This document shows positions 9,385 to 21,605 of a stretch of 30,680 nt of DNA, piece after piece; within the stretch, counting starts at the first letter, position 1, and each line of letters begins with the position of its first letter. Under the pieces are notes generated by a model. That model saw only the letters and a list, made by a program, of their open reading frames with translations. It was not told the origin of the DNA and did not search any database. Both the position numbers and the translations under genes were made by a program. Source of the stretch: Acephala macrosclerotiorum (lineage: Eukaryota; Ascomycota; Leotiomycetes; Helotiales; Mollisiaceae); contig MU119671.1 in the NCBI GenBank assembly GCA_014904845.1, positions 1 to 30,680 on the forward strand, in the 5' to 3' direction.

Positions 9385-9873
9385 TCATGACTCGCAACCG
9401 TCCCTTCTCCTTCTGTCCATAAACACGCTCGGAACAGGGACAGTACTAAAATGGGGGATGCTTTCTCTATTCATAAAGTGTCGCGTGCGTAATTGGTAAT
9501 AGAAACGCAAGAACGAATTGAGACATGGTGCAAAGCCGGAGAGAACTCTCCGTTCCGGACGAATGCAAGATATTTCTCGGCGAAAGAACCACGACTTCCC
9601 GTTTCTTCGCCACAAGACATCGATACACTTCACAAGGCCGTAAATATCATCTCTTGAGAAGAGATGTTCGTGGGAGGAGGGACGGAGAGGTTGTTGGCCT
9701 CGATTTAAGCTTTTAAGCCAGTGGAACTCATCGATCAAACGAAGGATCCGGTCCAAGAAAATACCATGCTTTTGAGATGACGTAAGCTTGTAGACGACCC
9801 CTTTCTTTGCGGCGAGGCACTCCCATTTAGTCAGATTTTACCTTCTCGTCTTCCTTCCAACTTCAACGTCCAT
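9385..9873 (-). pseudogene. Unrecognised fungal ORF, 162 codons with one internal stop
   Basis: From an ATG at 9873-9871 the frame reads a short basic leader, hits TAA at 9840-9838 (codon 12), then is open for about 150 codons to TGA at 9387-9385. The peptide has ordinary globular composition, for example LTKWECLAAKKGVVYKL, ILRLIDEFHWLKS, FSRDDIYGLVKCIDVLWRR, GKSWFFRREI and CLNSFLRFYYQLRTRHF. The TAA is one C-to-T step from a Gln codon in CpA context, matching the damage in the neighbouring transferase pseudogene. No known domain is recognised. A shorter protein starting downstream of the stop, or a missed intron (the candidate GT..AG of about 22 bp is too short), are alternatives. The C-terminal end may be displaced by another frameshift near 9390. 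Confidence 0.45.
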
Positions 9874-10150
9874 CTTCGACCTTTCGCACAATGTAACAAC
9901 ACAACACGCAAGGCCGGCACATCGCCGTCTCCGGTGAGACTTCAAGGGAGACTTCAAGGAATGTTCTGCCTAACTCGTCACTGGTTTTTACGCTGGAAGA
10001 ATGAAGGGTACGAATCGCTCGATCTAGCCAGTGGCAGCTTCGAGTCAACACCTCGGTAGGGTCGAGATGCAAATGCAAATGCGTGTTTCCAAACTATCCG
10101 CTACGCGCACGTTCGTATCTACGGCACACCATGTGGTCGAGGTGTGCAAC
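9874..10150. other. Upstream region of the minus-strand ORF
   Basis: Normal-composition sequence with no supported gene, ending at an abrupt drop in GC at about 10150. A minus-strand frame at 10078-9863 is open but overlaps the presumed promoter and shows no family resemblance. Confidence 0.4.
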
Positions 10151-13100
10151 TTTCGAAAAATCGAAAAATCGATATTTTCGAAAAACAATCGAAATATCGT
10201 TTTTATATTAAATTGTATAGAAATATAACATTTTAAAAATGTATAAATAATATATTATGAAAAGAATTTTAATATAAATAATAAATAATATTATTTTAAA
10301 GTTTAATTATTTATAATTATTATTATTTTTCGAGTTTTTTATTAATAAATTATATTTATATTTTTTTTATTTTTCGAGTTTTTATTTTTATTTTTTTTTA
10401 TAAAAATATAAAAAATTTAATTATATTATTAATTTTTTTGTATTTATTAAAATATTTTTGAAATAAATAATAAATATTAATATAAAATTAAATAATTAAT
10501 AAATTTATAAAATATTTTAATTTCGAAATATTAATAAATATTTAAATTATAAATACATATTTAATTTTTAAATCCAAATATCAAAAAAATTTCAATTTTA
10601 ATATTATAATTATAACGATTAAAAAATAAATAATTAAAAAATAAAATTTATTTTTTAATAAAAAAATATTTATAACGATTTTTTTATTTACGAATAAAAC
10701 GTTAATTATAAATACGAATAAAACGAGTAATATATTTTTTAATTAAAATTATATATAAAAATCGAAAAATAATTTTATTAATTTTATATTTATAAAACTC
10801 GTTATTTATAATTAAATTATTAAAATATATTTTTTAATTCGAATATTTTTTATAAAAACGTTATAATAAAAAGTTTTTTTAAATAATAAATTAAAATTTT
10901 TTTTTTTCGACGTAATTTTATTTAATTTTTTATAATTAATTAAATTTTAAAATTTTTATTCGTACGAACGAATTTTAAAAATTTATACGTATAAATAATA
11001 CAAAAAAATTTAATATTATAAGTAATTTGAATTCGATTAAATATATCGATATATATATTAATTATATTTTATATTTTAAAATTAAAAATATTTAAATTAT
11101 TATAATTATTAATATTTTATATTTTATTAAATTTTTTTATATAATATTAATAATAAAAAAAAAATTTAAATTTCAAAATATAATAATATTAAATTTTTAT
11201 TTTTTTAATAATTATTATAATAATTCAATAAAATATTTAATATTTAATTTTTATTCGAAAATTTATAATTATATAATTTATTTTTTAATATATTAATTGT
11301 TTATTTTTTAGTAATTTTTTAATAATTTTTATATTTTTTTTAATAATTTTTTTTAAAACGTATTTTATTATATAAAAATAATTTTATAATTATAATTCTT
11401 ATTATATATTTTTTTATATTTCGTAATAAAAATTAAATTTTTATATTTTTTTTTCGTTTATTTACGCGATATATTTTATTTTTTTAAATTAAATTTAATA
11501 ATTATATTTTTTAAAAAAAATTTTTTAAAAATATTTATAAAAAAAAATATATTAATATTTATTTTTACGTAAAATTTTATTATTTTATTATTTTAATCGT
11601 TCGATTTATTATAAAATTTTTAATAATATATAAATAAATTTTTTTTATTTTTTAATCGTTTTAATTAATACGTATAATTTTTATTTTATTATAAATATTA
11701 ATATAATTAAAAAATTATAAAATTAAAAAAAATTTATAAAATAATTAAAATAAAAATAATATTTTTTATATAAAATTAAATAATATTAATTATTTTTTTA
11801 TAAATTATTTATTTTTTATCGATTTTTAATTTTAATTTTTATAATTACACGTTAATATAATCGATTTAAATAATTTTAACGTAAAATTATACGTAAAATT
11901 TTTAGTTTTTAATTAAATTTAATTATATATTTTTAATATTATATTTATATTATTTATAAATTTTAAAAAAATTATATTATAAAAATAATAAAATTTATAA
12001 ATTAAACGAAATTTTATTATTTAAAATATATTTAAATTTAAATTTAATAATTAATTATAAAATAATTCAAAAATAATAAAATTTATAAAAAATTTATAAA
12101 AAATAATATATTGAAAATATAATATTCGTAGTATTAAATAATTAATTTTAAAATTGTTTTTTAATAATTTTATATAAAATTACAAAAATAAAATATTAAA
12201 ATACGTTTTAATAATTAATATTTATATTAATTTATTTATAATTTTTAAAAATAAAATTATTTAATATTATTATAATATATAAAAATATAATTAATAAATA
12301 TTAAAATTTAAATATTTATAAATTATATAAAATTAATTTCGTAAAAATATTCGTTATTAAAAATATTAATAATAAATTTATATTTTATTATTAAAAATAA
12401 ATCGTTTATATTTTTAATTATAATTTTATAATAAAAAATCTTTTTCAAATTTTTTTATTTTTATATTTATTTTATATATTCGAAATATTTTTATTATAAT
12501 TAATAAAATTATTAATAGAATTAAAATTTATATTATTTATAATAAAAATTTTTTTTTAAAAAATATTATTATAAATTTTTTAAAATTTAATAAAAAAATT
12601 TATTATTATAAAATTATATATTAAAATTAATTTAATCGTATTATAAATTCTATTTAATAATAATTAATAAATATTTAATAAAAACTATAAAATATAAAAA
12701 TTTATAATCGATATATTATTTTAATTTAAAAATTATTTTTAAATTAAATATTATTAAATTTTAATATTAAATATTAATAATCGATTAATATTTTCAAATT
12801 ATTAATTTTTATAATATAATATTACGATATTGATTTTAATAAAATCGAACTCGAAATTAAAAAAAAAAAAAAACGTATAAAAATTCGTAATAAAAATATA
12901 AAAAAAATATTAAAAAATTTATAATAAATTTACGAAATAAATTTTATTAATAATATTTTAATTAAAATTAAAATTTTTATTTAAATTAATTAAAAAAATA
13001 TTAAAAACTTTGAATTTATTAATATTATTTTTTATAACGTTTTAAAAAAAAAATTTATATATTAATTATTAATTTTTAGATTTTCAATAATATTATTAAT

Positions 13101-13321
13101 AATAATTACTAAAAAATAAAATAATAAAATATAAAATCAATATATTTTATTACGTTTATTTTATTATTTAAAAACAAAATAATTTTATTTCGATTTTTAT
13201 TAAAATTAATAATAAATATAATAATTATTTAATCGATAATTTATAAAATTTTATTAATAAATTAATTAAAATTATTATTATTATTTTTATATTAAATTTA
13301 TTTTTATTAAAATTAAAAATA

Positions 13322-13495
13322 TAATAAATAAAAATAAAATTAAAAATAAAAATAAAAATAAAAATAAAAATAAAAATAAAAATAAAAATAAAAATAAAAA
13401 TAAAAATAAAAATAAAAATCAAAATAAAAATAAAAATAAAAATAAAAATAAAAATAAAAATAAAAATAAAAATAAAAATAAAAATAAAAATAAAA
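13322..13495 (+). repeat. Hexanucleotide microsatellite (TAAAAA)n
   Basis: About 170 bases of nearly perfect TAAAAA units, with one TCAAAA variant near 13419. On the minus strand this reads as alternating Phe and Ile codons, which makes a spurious ORF. Its regularity contrasts with the surrounding decayed sequence, so it probably expanded after most of the mutation. Confidence 0.9.
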
Positions 13496-13955
13496 TTTTA
13501 ATTAAAATTTAAAAAACGATTATTAAAAAAAGAAATTATTAAAATTATTATTATTATTATTAAAAAAAAATTTATTAGTAAAAAAAATAAACTTTTTAAA
13601 AAAAAATCGAATTTTTATTATTAATTTGTTTTTTTTTATATTTTTAAAAAAAAAAAATTAAAAAATAAAAAATCGATAATTAAATTTAAAAATATTAAAT
13701 TAAAATCGAAAATTTAAAATAAAAAAAAATATATACGTTAAAAAATACGTAATTATTTTAATTTATTATAAATTTTAATATTTTAATTTCGAATTTTTAA
13801 TTTTTTATTTTTTAATATTTCGAGTATTTTATTTTCAAATTATTAAAAAATATATTTTTATTTTTATTTCGAAATATATTAATCGAGTTTAATTTTTTAT
13901 TTTTATTTTTAAATTAATTAATCGAATTTAATAATTATTTTTATTAAATAAAATA

Positions 13956-14120
13956 ATTAATATTTAACGATTTTCGAATTTTTTTAAATTTTTTTAAATA
14001 AAAACATTAATATTTAAATATTTTCGAATTTTATCAAATAAAAAAATTAATATTTAATTATTTTCGAATTTCATCGAATAAAAAAACTAATATTTAATTA
14101 TTTTCGATTTTTGATTTTAC
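13956..14120 (+). repeat. Minisatellite, about 3.5 units of 40-50 bp
   Basis: Units begin near 13956, 14006, 14046 and 14086. Each opens with (A)TTAATATTTAA or CTAATATTTAA, continues with TATTTTCGAATTT and ends in an AAATAAAAAA-like tail. The second and third are exactly 40 bases; the first is 50 because of a T-rich insertion. The TTTTCGAATTT core with its CpG is retained in the first three units. Confidence 0.7.
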
Positions 14121-14264
14121 GATTATTAATAATAATATTTATAATTATTTTCAAATTATTAAAAAATATAATTTTATTTTTATTTTAAAATATATTAATA
14201 TATTTGTAATATATTTCAATTTTATTTAAATTTAATTTATATCGAATTATTAAAATATATAATT

Positions 14265-14445
14265 ATTTTTATTAATATTGTATTATTAATAAACGATTTA
14301 AATATACGTAAAATTCTTTTTAAATTTTAATATACGTATTAATTATATTGATTGATTTTTTTAAAAAACATATTAAAAAAAATAAAATTAAAATAATATT
14401 AATCTCGTATAATTTAACGTTATACGTAATATTTATATAATATTA
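14265..14445 (+). repeat. Dispersed repeat segment, shared with 27195-27375
   Basis: Both places contain ATTGTATTATTAATAAAC, TTTTAATATACGTATTAATT and AAAAATAAAATTAAAATAAT in the same order and spacing, with scattered transitions and an approximately 15-bp insertion in the 27-kb copy. This is a second dispersed repeat family member, distinct from the 760-1510 family. Confidence 0.7.
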
Positions 14446-15084
14446 TATTAATATTAATAGTTTTTTTTTTATAAAAAAAACGAATAAAATTAATCGAAAA
14501 TAAATAAAAATAATTTATATATTTTTTTTTATTATAATTTTTTAATACGTAAAATTTATTAATTTAAATACAAAAAAAACGTATAATTAAATTATTTGAA
14601 AATAATATTATTTTTGTAATATATTAATATTTACAATTCTCGAATTTAAATTTTTTTTTTTTTTTTTTATTTTTAATTTAAAAAATTAAATTATCGCAAT
14701 ATTAAATAAAAAATTTTTTATTTATTTTTTTATTTATTTATTTTTTCGATTTATTTTTTTATTTATATTTTAAAATAATTAAAATTTTATTAAAAATTGA
14801 TTTTATTATAATATTTATTAAATTATTTTAATTAATTAATTATTTATTTATTTATTGTATTTTTTATAATTTTTTACATTTATATAATTATTAAAAAATT
14901 ATAATATTAATTATTAAACGTTTTTTTTAATAATTTTTAATTTAATAAAATATTTATAAAATAAATATAAATTTATATATAGAATTATTAAAATATTAAA
15001 AAATTCGAATTATTTAATAATTATATTAATAATAAAATCGATTATTAATATTATATCGATTTTTTTTATTATATTATATATTTC

Positions 15085-15543
15085 AAAAATTAATACGTTT
15101 TTAATAATTCGTTTATTTTTAATAAAATTGTAATAAATAAATTTTTTTTTAATTTCGAATTTATTATTATTTAATTATTATTTATTTGTAAAAATAATTT
15201 TATATTTAATTTAAAAATTGAAATTTTTATTATTAATAAATTTAAAATAATATATTTAAATTCTCGATTTAAATTTTTAATTTATTATTCGAATTTTTTA
15301 TTTAAAATAATAATTTCAATTTTCGTTAAATTTTAATATTAAATAATAATAAATAAATCAAATATTATTTCGAATTAATAAATAATAATAATATAAATTT
15401 TTCGAATATATTATTTTTAATATTTATTAATTTGAATTTTTTTTTTAATTTTTTTATTATATATAAATTATATTTTTATATTATATTAAAATATATTTAT
15501 TAAAAATTAATAATATATTTATTATTAATTTTTTTTTAAATTT
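15085..15543 (+). repeat. Dispersed repeat, copy B, left part
   Basis: This segment resembles 840-1050 of copy A and is cut off at 15543 by the Copia 5' LTR. The family resumes after the 3' LTR. See the entry for the right part. Confidence 0.6.
15539..15543. repeat. 5-bp target duplication, left (AATTT)
   Basis: AATTT immediately precedes the 5' LTR and is repeated immediately after the 3' LTR at 21810-21814. A 5-bp duplication is usual for Ty1/Copia integrase. The sequence is low-complexity, but its exact position at both LTR edges supports it. Confidence 0.75.
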
Positions 15544-15751
15544 TGTAAGTACAATATTAGTTTAGTAGTCACGTGCGATACTAGGCCAGATCGGGACTAG
15601 CGCCGCTTGCGCTAGAGTTGAGATTATATTTTTCAACTTTTGCGCGTTTATTAGATTTAAAACTTACAATCAATCAACGAATTATTTAATCTATTTATTT
15701 ATTTCGTTTTTGATTTATTACTAGTAATAAGTATTTCTAGTAATATCAATA
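15544..15751 (+). repeat. 5' LTR of the Copia element (208 bp)
   Basis: It begins TGTAAGTACAATATT and ends ATATCAATA, where the expected terminal CA has become TA. Its first half keeps normal GC, including a perfect hairpin CTAGCGC-CGCTT-GCGCTAG (about 15597-15615) and a GTCACGTGCG word. Against the 3' LTR I count 14 differences, all transitions, plus one 4-bp indel. Confidence 0.92.
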
Positions 15752-18700
15752 CTAATTAATGATTATTCAATTAATCACAAAATAATTAAATTTTTATTTA
15801 AAAAAGATTGATTTACAAAAGAAAATACATTTTTTAAATAGTTTGCCTTTTGTAAGAAAATACTTAAAATAATTAATATACTTTCGAAAAAACGAGAATT
15901 TATAAGAATTCTCTTATAGAAATACGTTAAAAGTATTGAAATTATTAAAAACTTAAAAAGAACAATACGAAAACGATTTCAAGTTTACGTTTACTACGTA
16001 AAATAATAACGTTTACGAAAGACGAATAAAAAAGCGCGAAAACGATTTCAAGTTTATATTAATTTATTCGAATTTATATTAAAAACGAACTCTCAAAAAA
16101 AAAAACTTTACGTTTTTATTCGTTATTTGATCGAAAGTATATAAATATTAATAATAATATTTATTCGAATTCGAATTAAAACTTTTAATTTTTTTATTAT
16201 TTATTGTACAATTATTTTTTAAAATAACAAATTTACTTAAAATCAAATTTTTTTTACAATAAAAACAAATGAGAAAAAGATTTCAATTCTACGAACGATA
16301 AAAATCTCAACGAAATAATATTAAATAAATATATTCTTTATTACTTTAAAATATATAAAAAGAAAAAATACTTTGATTATAATCTATAGAAATACTTTTA
16401 AAAAAACTTTAAAAATTGCTCGTAAAAGATTTTACGTTTAATATACAAAGATTTTATACGTCGTTTACGAAACTTTTTATACATTTACGAAGTTTGAATA
16501 TTGAAAGATAGAAAATTTATTATCGATAATTTGAAAAAAGTTTTTCAATAAAAAAAATTTCATAAATAAATACAAATAAAAATCGTCGATCAATTGAAAA
16601 ATAGAGATTTCTTCTCTCGATAAAATTAATTAATTCAATTAATAAATCAAAGTATTTTAATATTAGTATTTAACAATTAGAATATAATTACTCTTACGAT
16701 TTCAATTACTAATACGAATCTTTTTACTACGAATACGACTATTTCTATGAATACTTTTTATATTTTTCTTATTACAATTTTCTCTACAAATACGAATTTG
16801 TTTAATATAATACAAAATACTTAATATATTTACTAATAATCTTTTTAATAATAATCGAATCAATATAATAATTTATAAAATATTTTTATTAAATTGTTTA
16901 TAAATTTAATAAAAATTTATACTAATAATAAAAAGTATAATAAAAAATTATACAATATTCTTAATCGCAAATTATCGATTTTTTATAATTATTATAATAA
17001 AATCGAATTATTTTAAGATTAATACGATAAAACATTTTCTATTAATTTTACAAAATATATAAACGCGTTTTTTTTTAATAAATTTTTAAAAAGAAATTTC
17101 GATTTTATTATATTAGTAATAATAATAAAAATTTATTTTGAGATTAAAAAAAATCGTTAATTATATATATTTTTATAAAAAAAACAATTTTAATAAAAAT
17201 TATTATAATTAATTTAATAAAAATTAAATTGAAATATTTATAAATATTTTTCGATCAATTTTAAAAAATTTAATTAAATTTATTATTAAAATATTAAATA
17301 GAATATAATTTATAAAATCAAATTATTAGCGTTTATCGAGATATTAAAAAGTATAATTTTACTTTTTATAAACTCGTTAATACTTTTAAAAGTATTTACA
17401 TTGAATTGCAATTAATAGTAAGTATTGCGATGCGATTACGTGAAATACAATAGTATAATTTAAATTTTATTTTTTAAAATCAAAAGAAAAACGAGTTCGA
17501 TTAAAATTGAATCGATTGTATTTATAGAAAACGAAATAAAAAACGCGATCGAGTATAAAATCGAAAATATTGAAATCGAGAAAATTTTCGAAGTAGATAT
17601 TGTAAAAATTATAGATTTCAAAGAGAATTATATTAAAAGAAATACTATATTTATAGTAAATCGAAATATTGATCAATAAAATATACGATAGAAAAGCGAT
17701 AATAAGTATATATAAAATTTCGATAGTAAGTTTAATATACAGTAAATCGAAATATTATAATAGTTTATTATTAGAATTTTTTTACTAAAATCGAGAGAAT
17801 AGAAAGTTTATTAGAAAATAATTAAATAGTAGAGATTGATTAATTACTAATAAGTATAGAAATGAAAAACGAAAATGAGAATTAATTTACTTGTTATATT
17901 ATTACGAGAAAACATATATTTAATATTTTATTATTATAATTTGAATTACTCGAATCAAATTAATATTTATTTTTTATTTTCGAAGATTAATATTTTTCAA
18001 ATTTTTTTTAAAAGATTATATTAAACAATAAAATTATCGAAGTATCAATTGTTGATTAATCGCAATTTATAATACTACGAAAACTTAATATCAACGTTTA
18101 ATTGAATGTATTTACGATTAAAATTTATAAGATTCGCTTTAGTAAAAATATTATTTTATCGCAAAAAATTATTCGAATCGATACTTTATTAAATATTATT
18201 ATTTTTTACGTTGTTTTTATAAATATATTTTTTTTATTCTATATTTAAAATATAAATACTATAAATATAAAACTCGACAATTTAAAAAATATTTTGATTC
18301 AAAAAAACAAAATCGTTTTTATTATAAAAAAATAAAACTATTTATAAATACTATTATATTAATCAAAAAAAAGTTTAATTTGAAATCATTTTATCGATAT
18401 AAAATTATATTAATTGTATAAACGTTTTAATTACTTATTAATACGACGTTTTATAAAAGTTTTTTAATAAATTGATTATAATATAAATATTAAATATATT
18501 TAACATTTTACTAAATATTATTATTATTATTAAATATATAAATAATTATTTAAAAGATTTAAATTTATTTTATAAAATAATTATAAATTCAATTATTCGA
18601 TTATTATCGATATTTTATATTTAAATAAGAAATTAGTTTTGTAAGTAGTAAATTCGTTTATAGTATTTTAAATTGCTAGATTTATAAAGAATATATTTGT

Positions 18701-18833
18701 GAAAATAGTATAGAATATATTACGTATATATTGAATCGATATATATTAAAGATTATTGGATTATATTGTTTACGATATTAGAAAAAACTTTTCGTTTATA
18801 GAGTTTCAATAAAACGTTAAAACAATAGCGATT

Positions 18834-19250
18834 GAAATCAAGAAAATACTTGTTGAAACTTATAATAGTATAAGAAAAGTAAAGAGATACTATATTTTAT
18901 TATATCGAGTTTATGAGATTATTTACGACGAATTAATCGAGAAATAAATCGATAAAAATATAATTTTACAAATAGTAATTAAAACTATTAACGATTTGAT
19001 AAAATCGAACAATATTGTATTTATATTATTAGTTTTTGAAGTATACTTTAGAATAACTAGTAACGATACGTTGTTACTATTAATTATTAAAAAAATTGAA
19101 ACAATTCGAATAATTACTAAAGAAATACGTCGTTTATATATTTGATATTAAGTTAATAACGCGTTTTCAATGAAAAACGATTCAAATACGAAGTTTATAT
19201 TAGATTTACTAATTCTATTTAAAGTACACGTTTAGCGTAAAAAAAGCAAA
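18834..19250 (+). pseudogene. Copia integrase, C-terminal part (decayed)
   Basis: In the frame starting at 18834 the translation retains the fungal Copia integrase pattern: a Y-x-x-L-L-x-R-x-Y-E-I-I segment (where active elements have YHGPLRRAYEII), then KTINDL, LLVFEVYFRIT (from 19029; family LLVFGAYPRMT) and E-I-R-R-L. Few stops interrupt it. The catalytic DDE residues upstream could not be placed with confidence. In active elements this domain inserts the cDNA into chromosomal DNA. Confidence 0.8.
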
Positions 19251-19769
19251 TAGAAAAAACTATACAAACTATTAATAATTAATAAAAAAATATATATAAT
19301 CGATATATTTTATAAATCGATTAATTTTTGTTTAATGATCGTTAAATTTTATTACATGAAAAAAAAAGTATTAAAGATTTATAATCGAGTTAACGATTAA
19401 AAAAATAATCAAAAAAATCAAAAAAAAAACTTTTTTGTTTTTTCAATTGAGTAGAATAAACGAAGAATTAATTAAGAAGTATAATCGAGAACGTTTAAAA
19501 AAATCACGAAATAAAAACGTACGCAACAAAGAATTTAAATAAAATAAACGTTATAATTTTATCGAGAACGACGAAAAAAATTACGAAAATTTCAACGATT
19601 AATTTTTTATTGTTATTGTCGAAAAAGTTAAAATTTCTATAGTTTTTATAACAAATAAAAAAAAAGCGATATAGAATTATTATTAAAACTACGAAAAAAA
19701 AAATATAATTACAATTTTTGAACAATTATTTAAAATGTTTTAAAAAAAGAAAATCGATAGTTTAATTAT

Positions 19770-20460
19770 AAAAGAAATTTTTAGTTTCGTTTAATACGAT
19801 TTTAATAAATATATTGAAATTCGAATTTTTAATTCGAGATTAATTAATGAGATTAAAAGTAAAGTTATCGATATTTTTTACGAGAAATCGAGACTAGTAA
19901 TCTAAGAATATAACGACGAAAAAAAAAAAATAATTTTTACGCAATTTTCGATAATATAAAGAATTAATTAACGATTAATTGTCGTTTTAATACTTTTTTT
20001 AATTTAATTTTTAAATAAAAAAATTAAAATATAATTTCGTAATATTACTCAAATTTATATTTAATTTATAACAAATTTTTAACGATTTATATTAGTACGT
20101 TTATCGAAAAAAATTTACTATTTATATTTACTAAATACGATTATAATTATTTTGAAGTTTTTGTATAAAATTGCGAAAACAAAAATACATTAATAGATTA
20201 CGTATTACAAATATTATAAAAAGAAATTATTTATAGTTATATCGATATACGATTTTTATTTTTTAATTACGATTATTAAAAGAATCTTCGGCGTTGTTAA
20301 AATACAAATCGACGATACGTTTATATTAATAGAAGAAAATTTTTTTACTCTCGAGAAAAACGAATTCAATAAAATTAAATTTTTGATTAAATCTAAAGAA
20401 GTTTTAATACTAGAAATACTATTGATTTTCAATGAATGTATTTTAATTCAATTCGAAAAT
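19770..20460 (+). pseudogene. Copia reverse transcriptase (decayed)
   Basis: One continuous phase from about 19770 to 20460 shows EIRIFNSRLINEIK (19816 on), YEKSRLVI, EYNDE and a Q-A-Y-V-Q-S-like segment. It then shows QIDDT at 20305-20319, which corresponds to the fungal Copia variant QTDDT of the YVDD active site. Both Asp codons survive (GAC GAT). Several TAA/TAG codons stand where Gln is expected. There is no net frameshift across about 690 bases, so inactivation here is by point mutation. Confidence 0.85.
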
Positions 20461-20582
20461 ACAATTCAATTATAACAAAAAAATTAAAATAAGAAAATTA
20501 AATTAATAAATATTAAATTATTTAATTTTTAAATTAAATATTAAAAATAACGAATTAAAAAAGTTTATATTATTACAATTTA

Positions 20583-21180
20583 TTAATTTAAAACAATTTT
20601 CGATTTATTTATTATTATTTAATATTAAAATTTAACAAAAAAAAAATTATTATATTAAATAAAAAATTAAAATAATAAATTAAAAACTTAAATCGAAGAT
20701 TTAAATATATTGTTTTCGATTTACTTACGATGAAATTTTTTGTTTTTGTCGATAATTTATTTGCAAATAATAAAAATTTTAATTTTCAAATTAAATATAA
20801 AATCATTTTAATAAATAAATACTAATTAAACGATAAAAAATTCGAGATCAAAATTTTTTTTATTTATTACAATTTTATTAAAAATAAACGCGTTATTAAA
20901 AACGTTTTAATTTTTGAAATATATAGTATAATAAAAAAAATCAATATAATAATCGCAATCGAATTTATTATTAATATAATTATTTAATAATTCGATCTTT
21001 TTAAGATCTCGATAATTGTTTATATAAACTTATATTCGTTATACGAGTATTTAATCAAACTGGAAACGATCAAAGAAAAACGTTTTATAATTAATATTAT
21101 AACTTTTTATTAATCGTATAAATATAGAAAATTGTAAAAATTCAATAAATTAATAATCAAAATAATTTAACGAATATTAT
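20583..21180 (+). pseudogene. Copia RNase H (decayed)
   Basis: Read in the frame containing 20742, the translation gives FVFVDNLFANNK (family FVFVDGSFANNK), KRVIKNVLIFEIY (family CKRVTRSVLASEIY) and SLYEYLIKLETIKEKR (21033 on). These are characteristic of the C-terminal RNase H of fungal Ty1/Copia polyproteins. The phase differs by one base from the RT, so an indel lies between about 20460 and 20583. Downstream, translation is broken by stops in place of Gln and Trp. Confidence 0.85.
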
Positions 21181-21605
21181 AATAAAATCAATATTTAATA
21201 AAACTTTAAAAAAGTTTCTAAATATGAATTACTTTAAGATTCGAATAGAAAAATAGATTAAAAAAAAAAGAACAACAAAAATAACGCAAAAAATTAAAGA
21301 GAATATTTATTAAAAAAATAAATAAAAAAAAAAAAATTTTTGTATTATATTTCGAAGTTTGTAATTGTTTGATTTATAAGACTAAAAAAGGAAAAATTTT
21401 TCCAATTTCGATACTTATAATTTCCAACGAATTTCGAGAACAGCGCTAATCTACTAGCGTTGTTTTCAAAGTTTAATCACATGATTTTTACATTGGAATA
21501 TTAGCGAGTCTTACGTATTAACGAACTACAATAAAAAAAAAAAATAATAATATCTTTTAAATAATTGAATTAAATCAATTCTTGTTACAAAGAAAGAATT
21601 GCCAG
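21181..21605 (+). other. Copia 3' untranslated interior
   Basis: Non-coding stretch between RNase H and the 3' LTR. It contains a near-perfect inverted repeat, AACAGCGCT and AGCGTTGTT (about 21439-21465), in a small patch of higher GC, and a purine run AAAGAAAG shortly before the LTR that could be the polypurine tract. Confidence 0.5.

Larger units (their letters stand above)
10151..15543. repeat. Hypermutated AT-rich block
   Basis: There are no credible genes. In 11401-11700 I count nine C residues, all followed by G, and no G outside CpG. At the left edge (10155-10200) four or more TCGA words separated by A/T runs show the same CpG sparing where normal sequence gives way. Contained sub-features are a hexanucleotide array, a 40-50 bp minisatellite and two segments shared with other parts of the window. 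Confidence 0.85.

Noticed and set aside
9863..10078. Minus-strand ORF upstream of the 9873-9385 ORF
   Set aside because: It is in another frame, overlaps the presumed promoter and start, and shows no recognisable family.
13225..13422. Minus-strand ORF of alternating Phe and Ile
   Set aside because: It is the translation of the TAAAAA microsatellite and flanking AT-rich DNA, not a gene.
17467..17676. Minus-strand ORF inside the Copia interior
   Set aside because: It runs opposite to the readable integrase, RT and RNase H and has only the Asn/Ile/Phe/Tyr/Lys composition of AT-rich DNA.
19504..19725. Minus-strand hydrophobic ORF between integrase and RT
   Set aside because: It is antisense to the Copia polyprotein; its hydrophobicity comes from reading A-rich coding sequence backwards.
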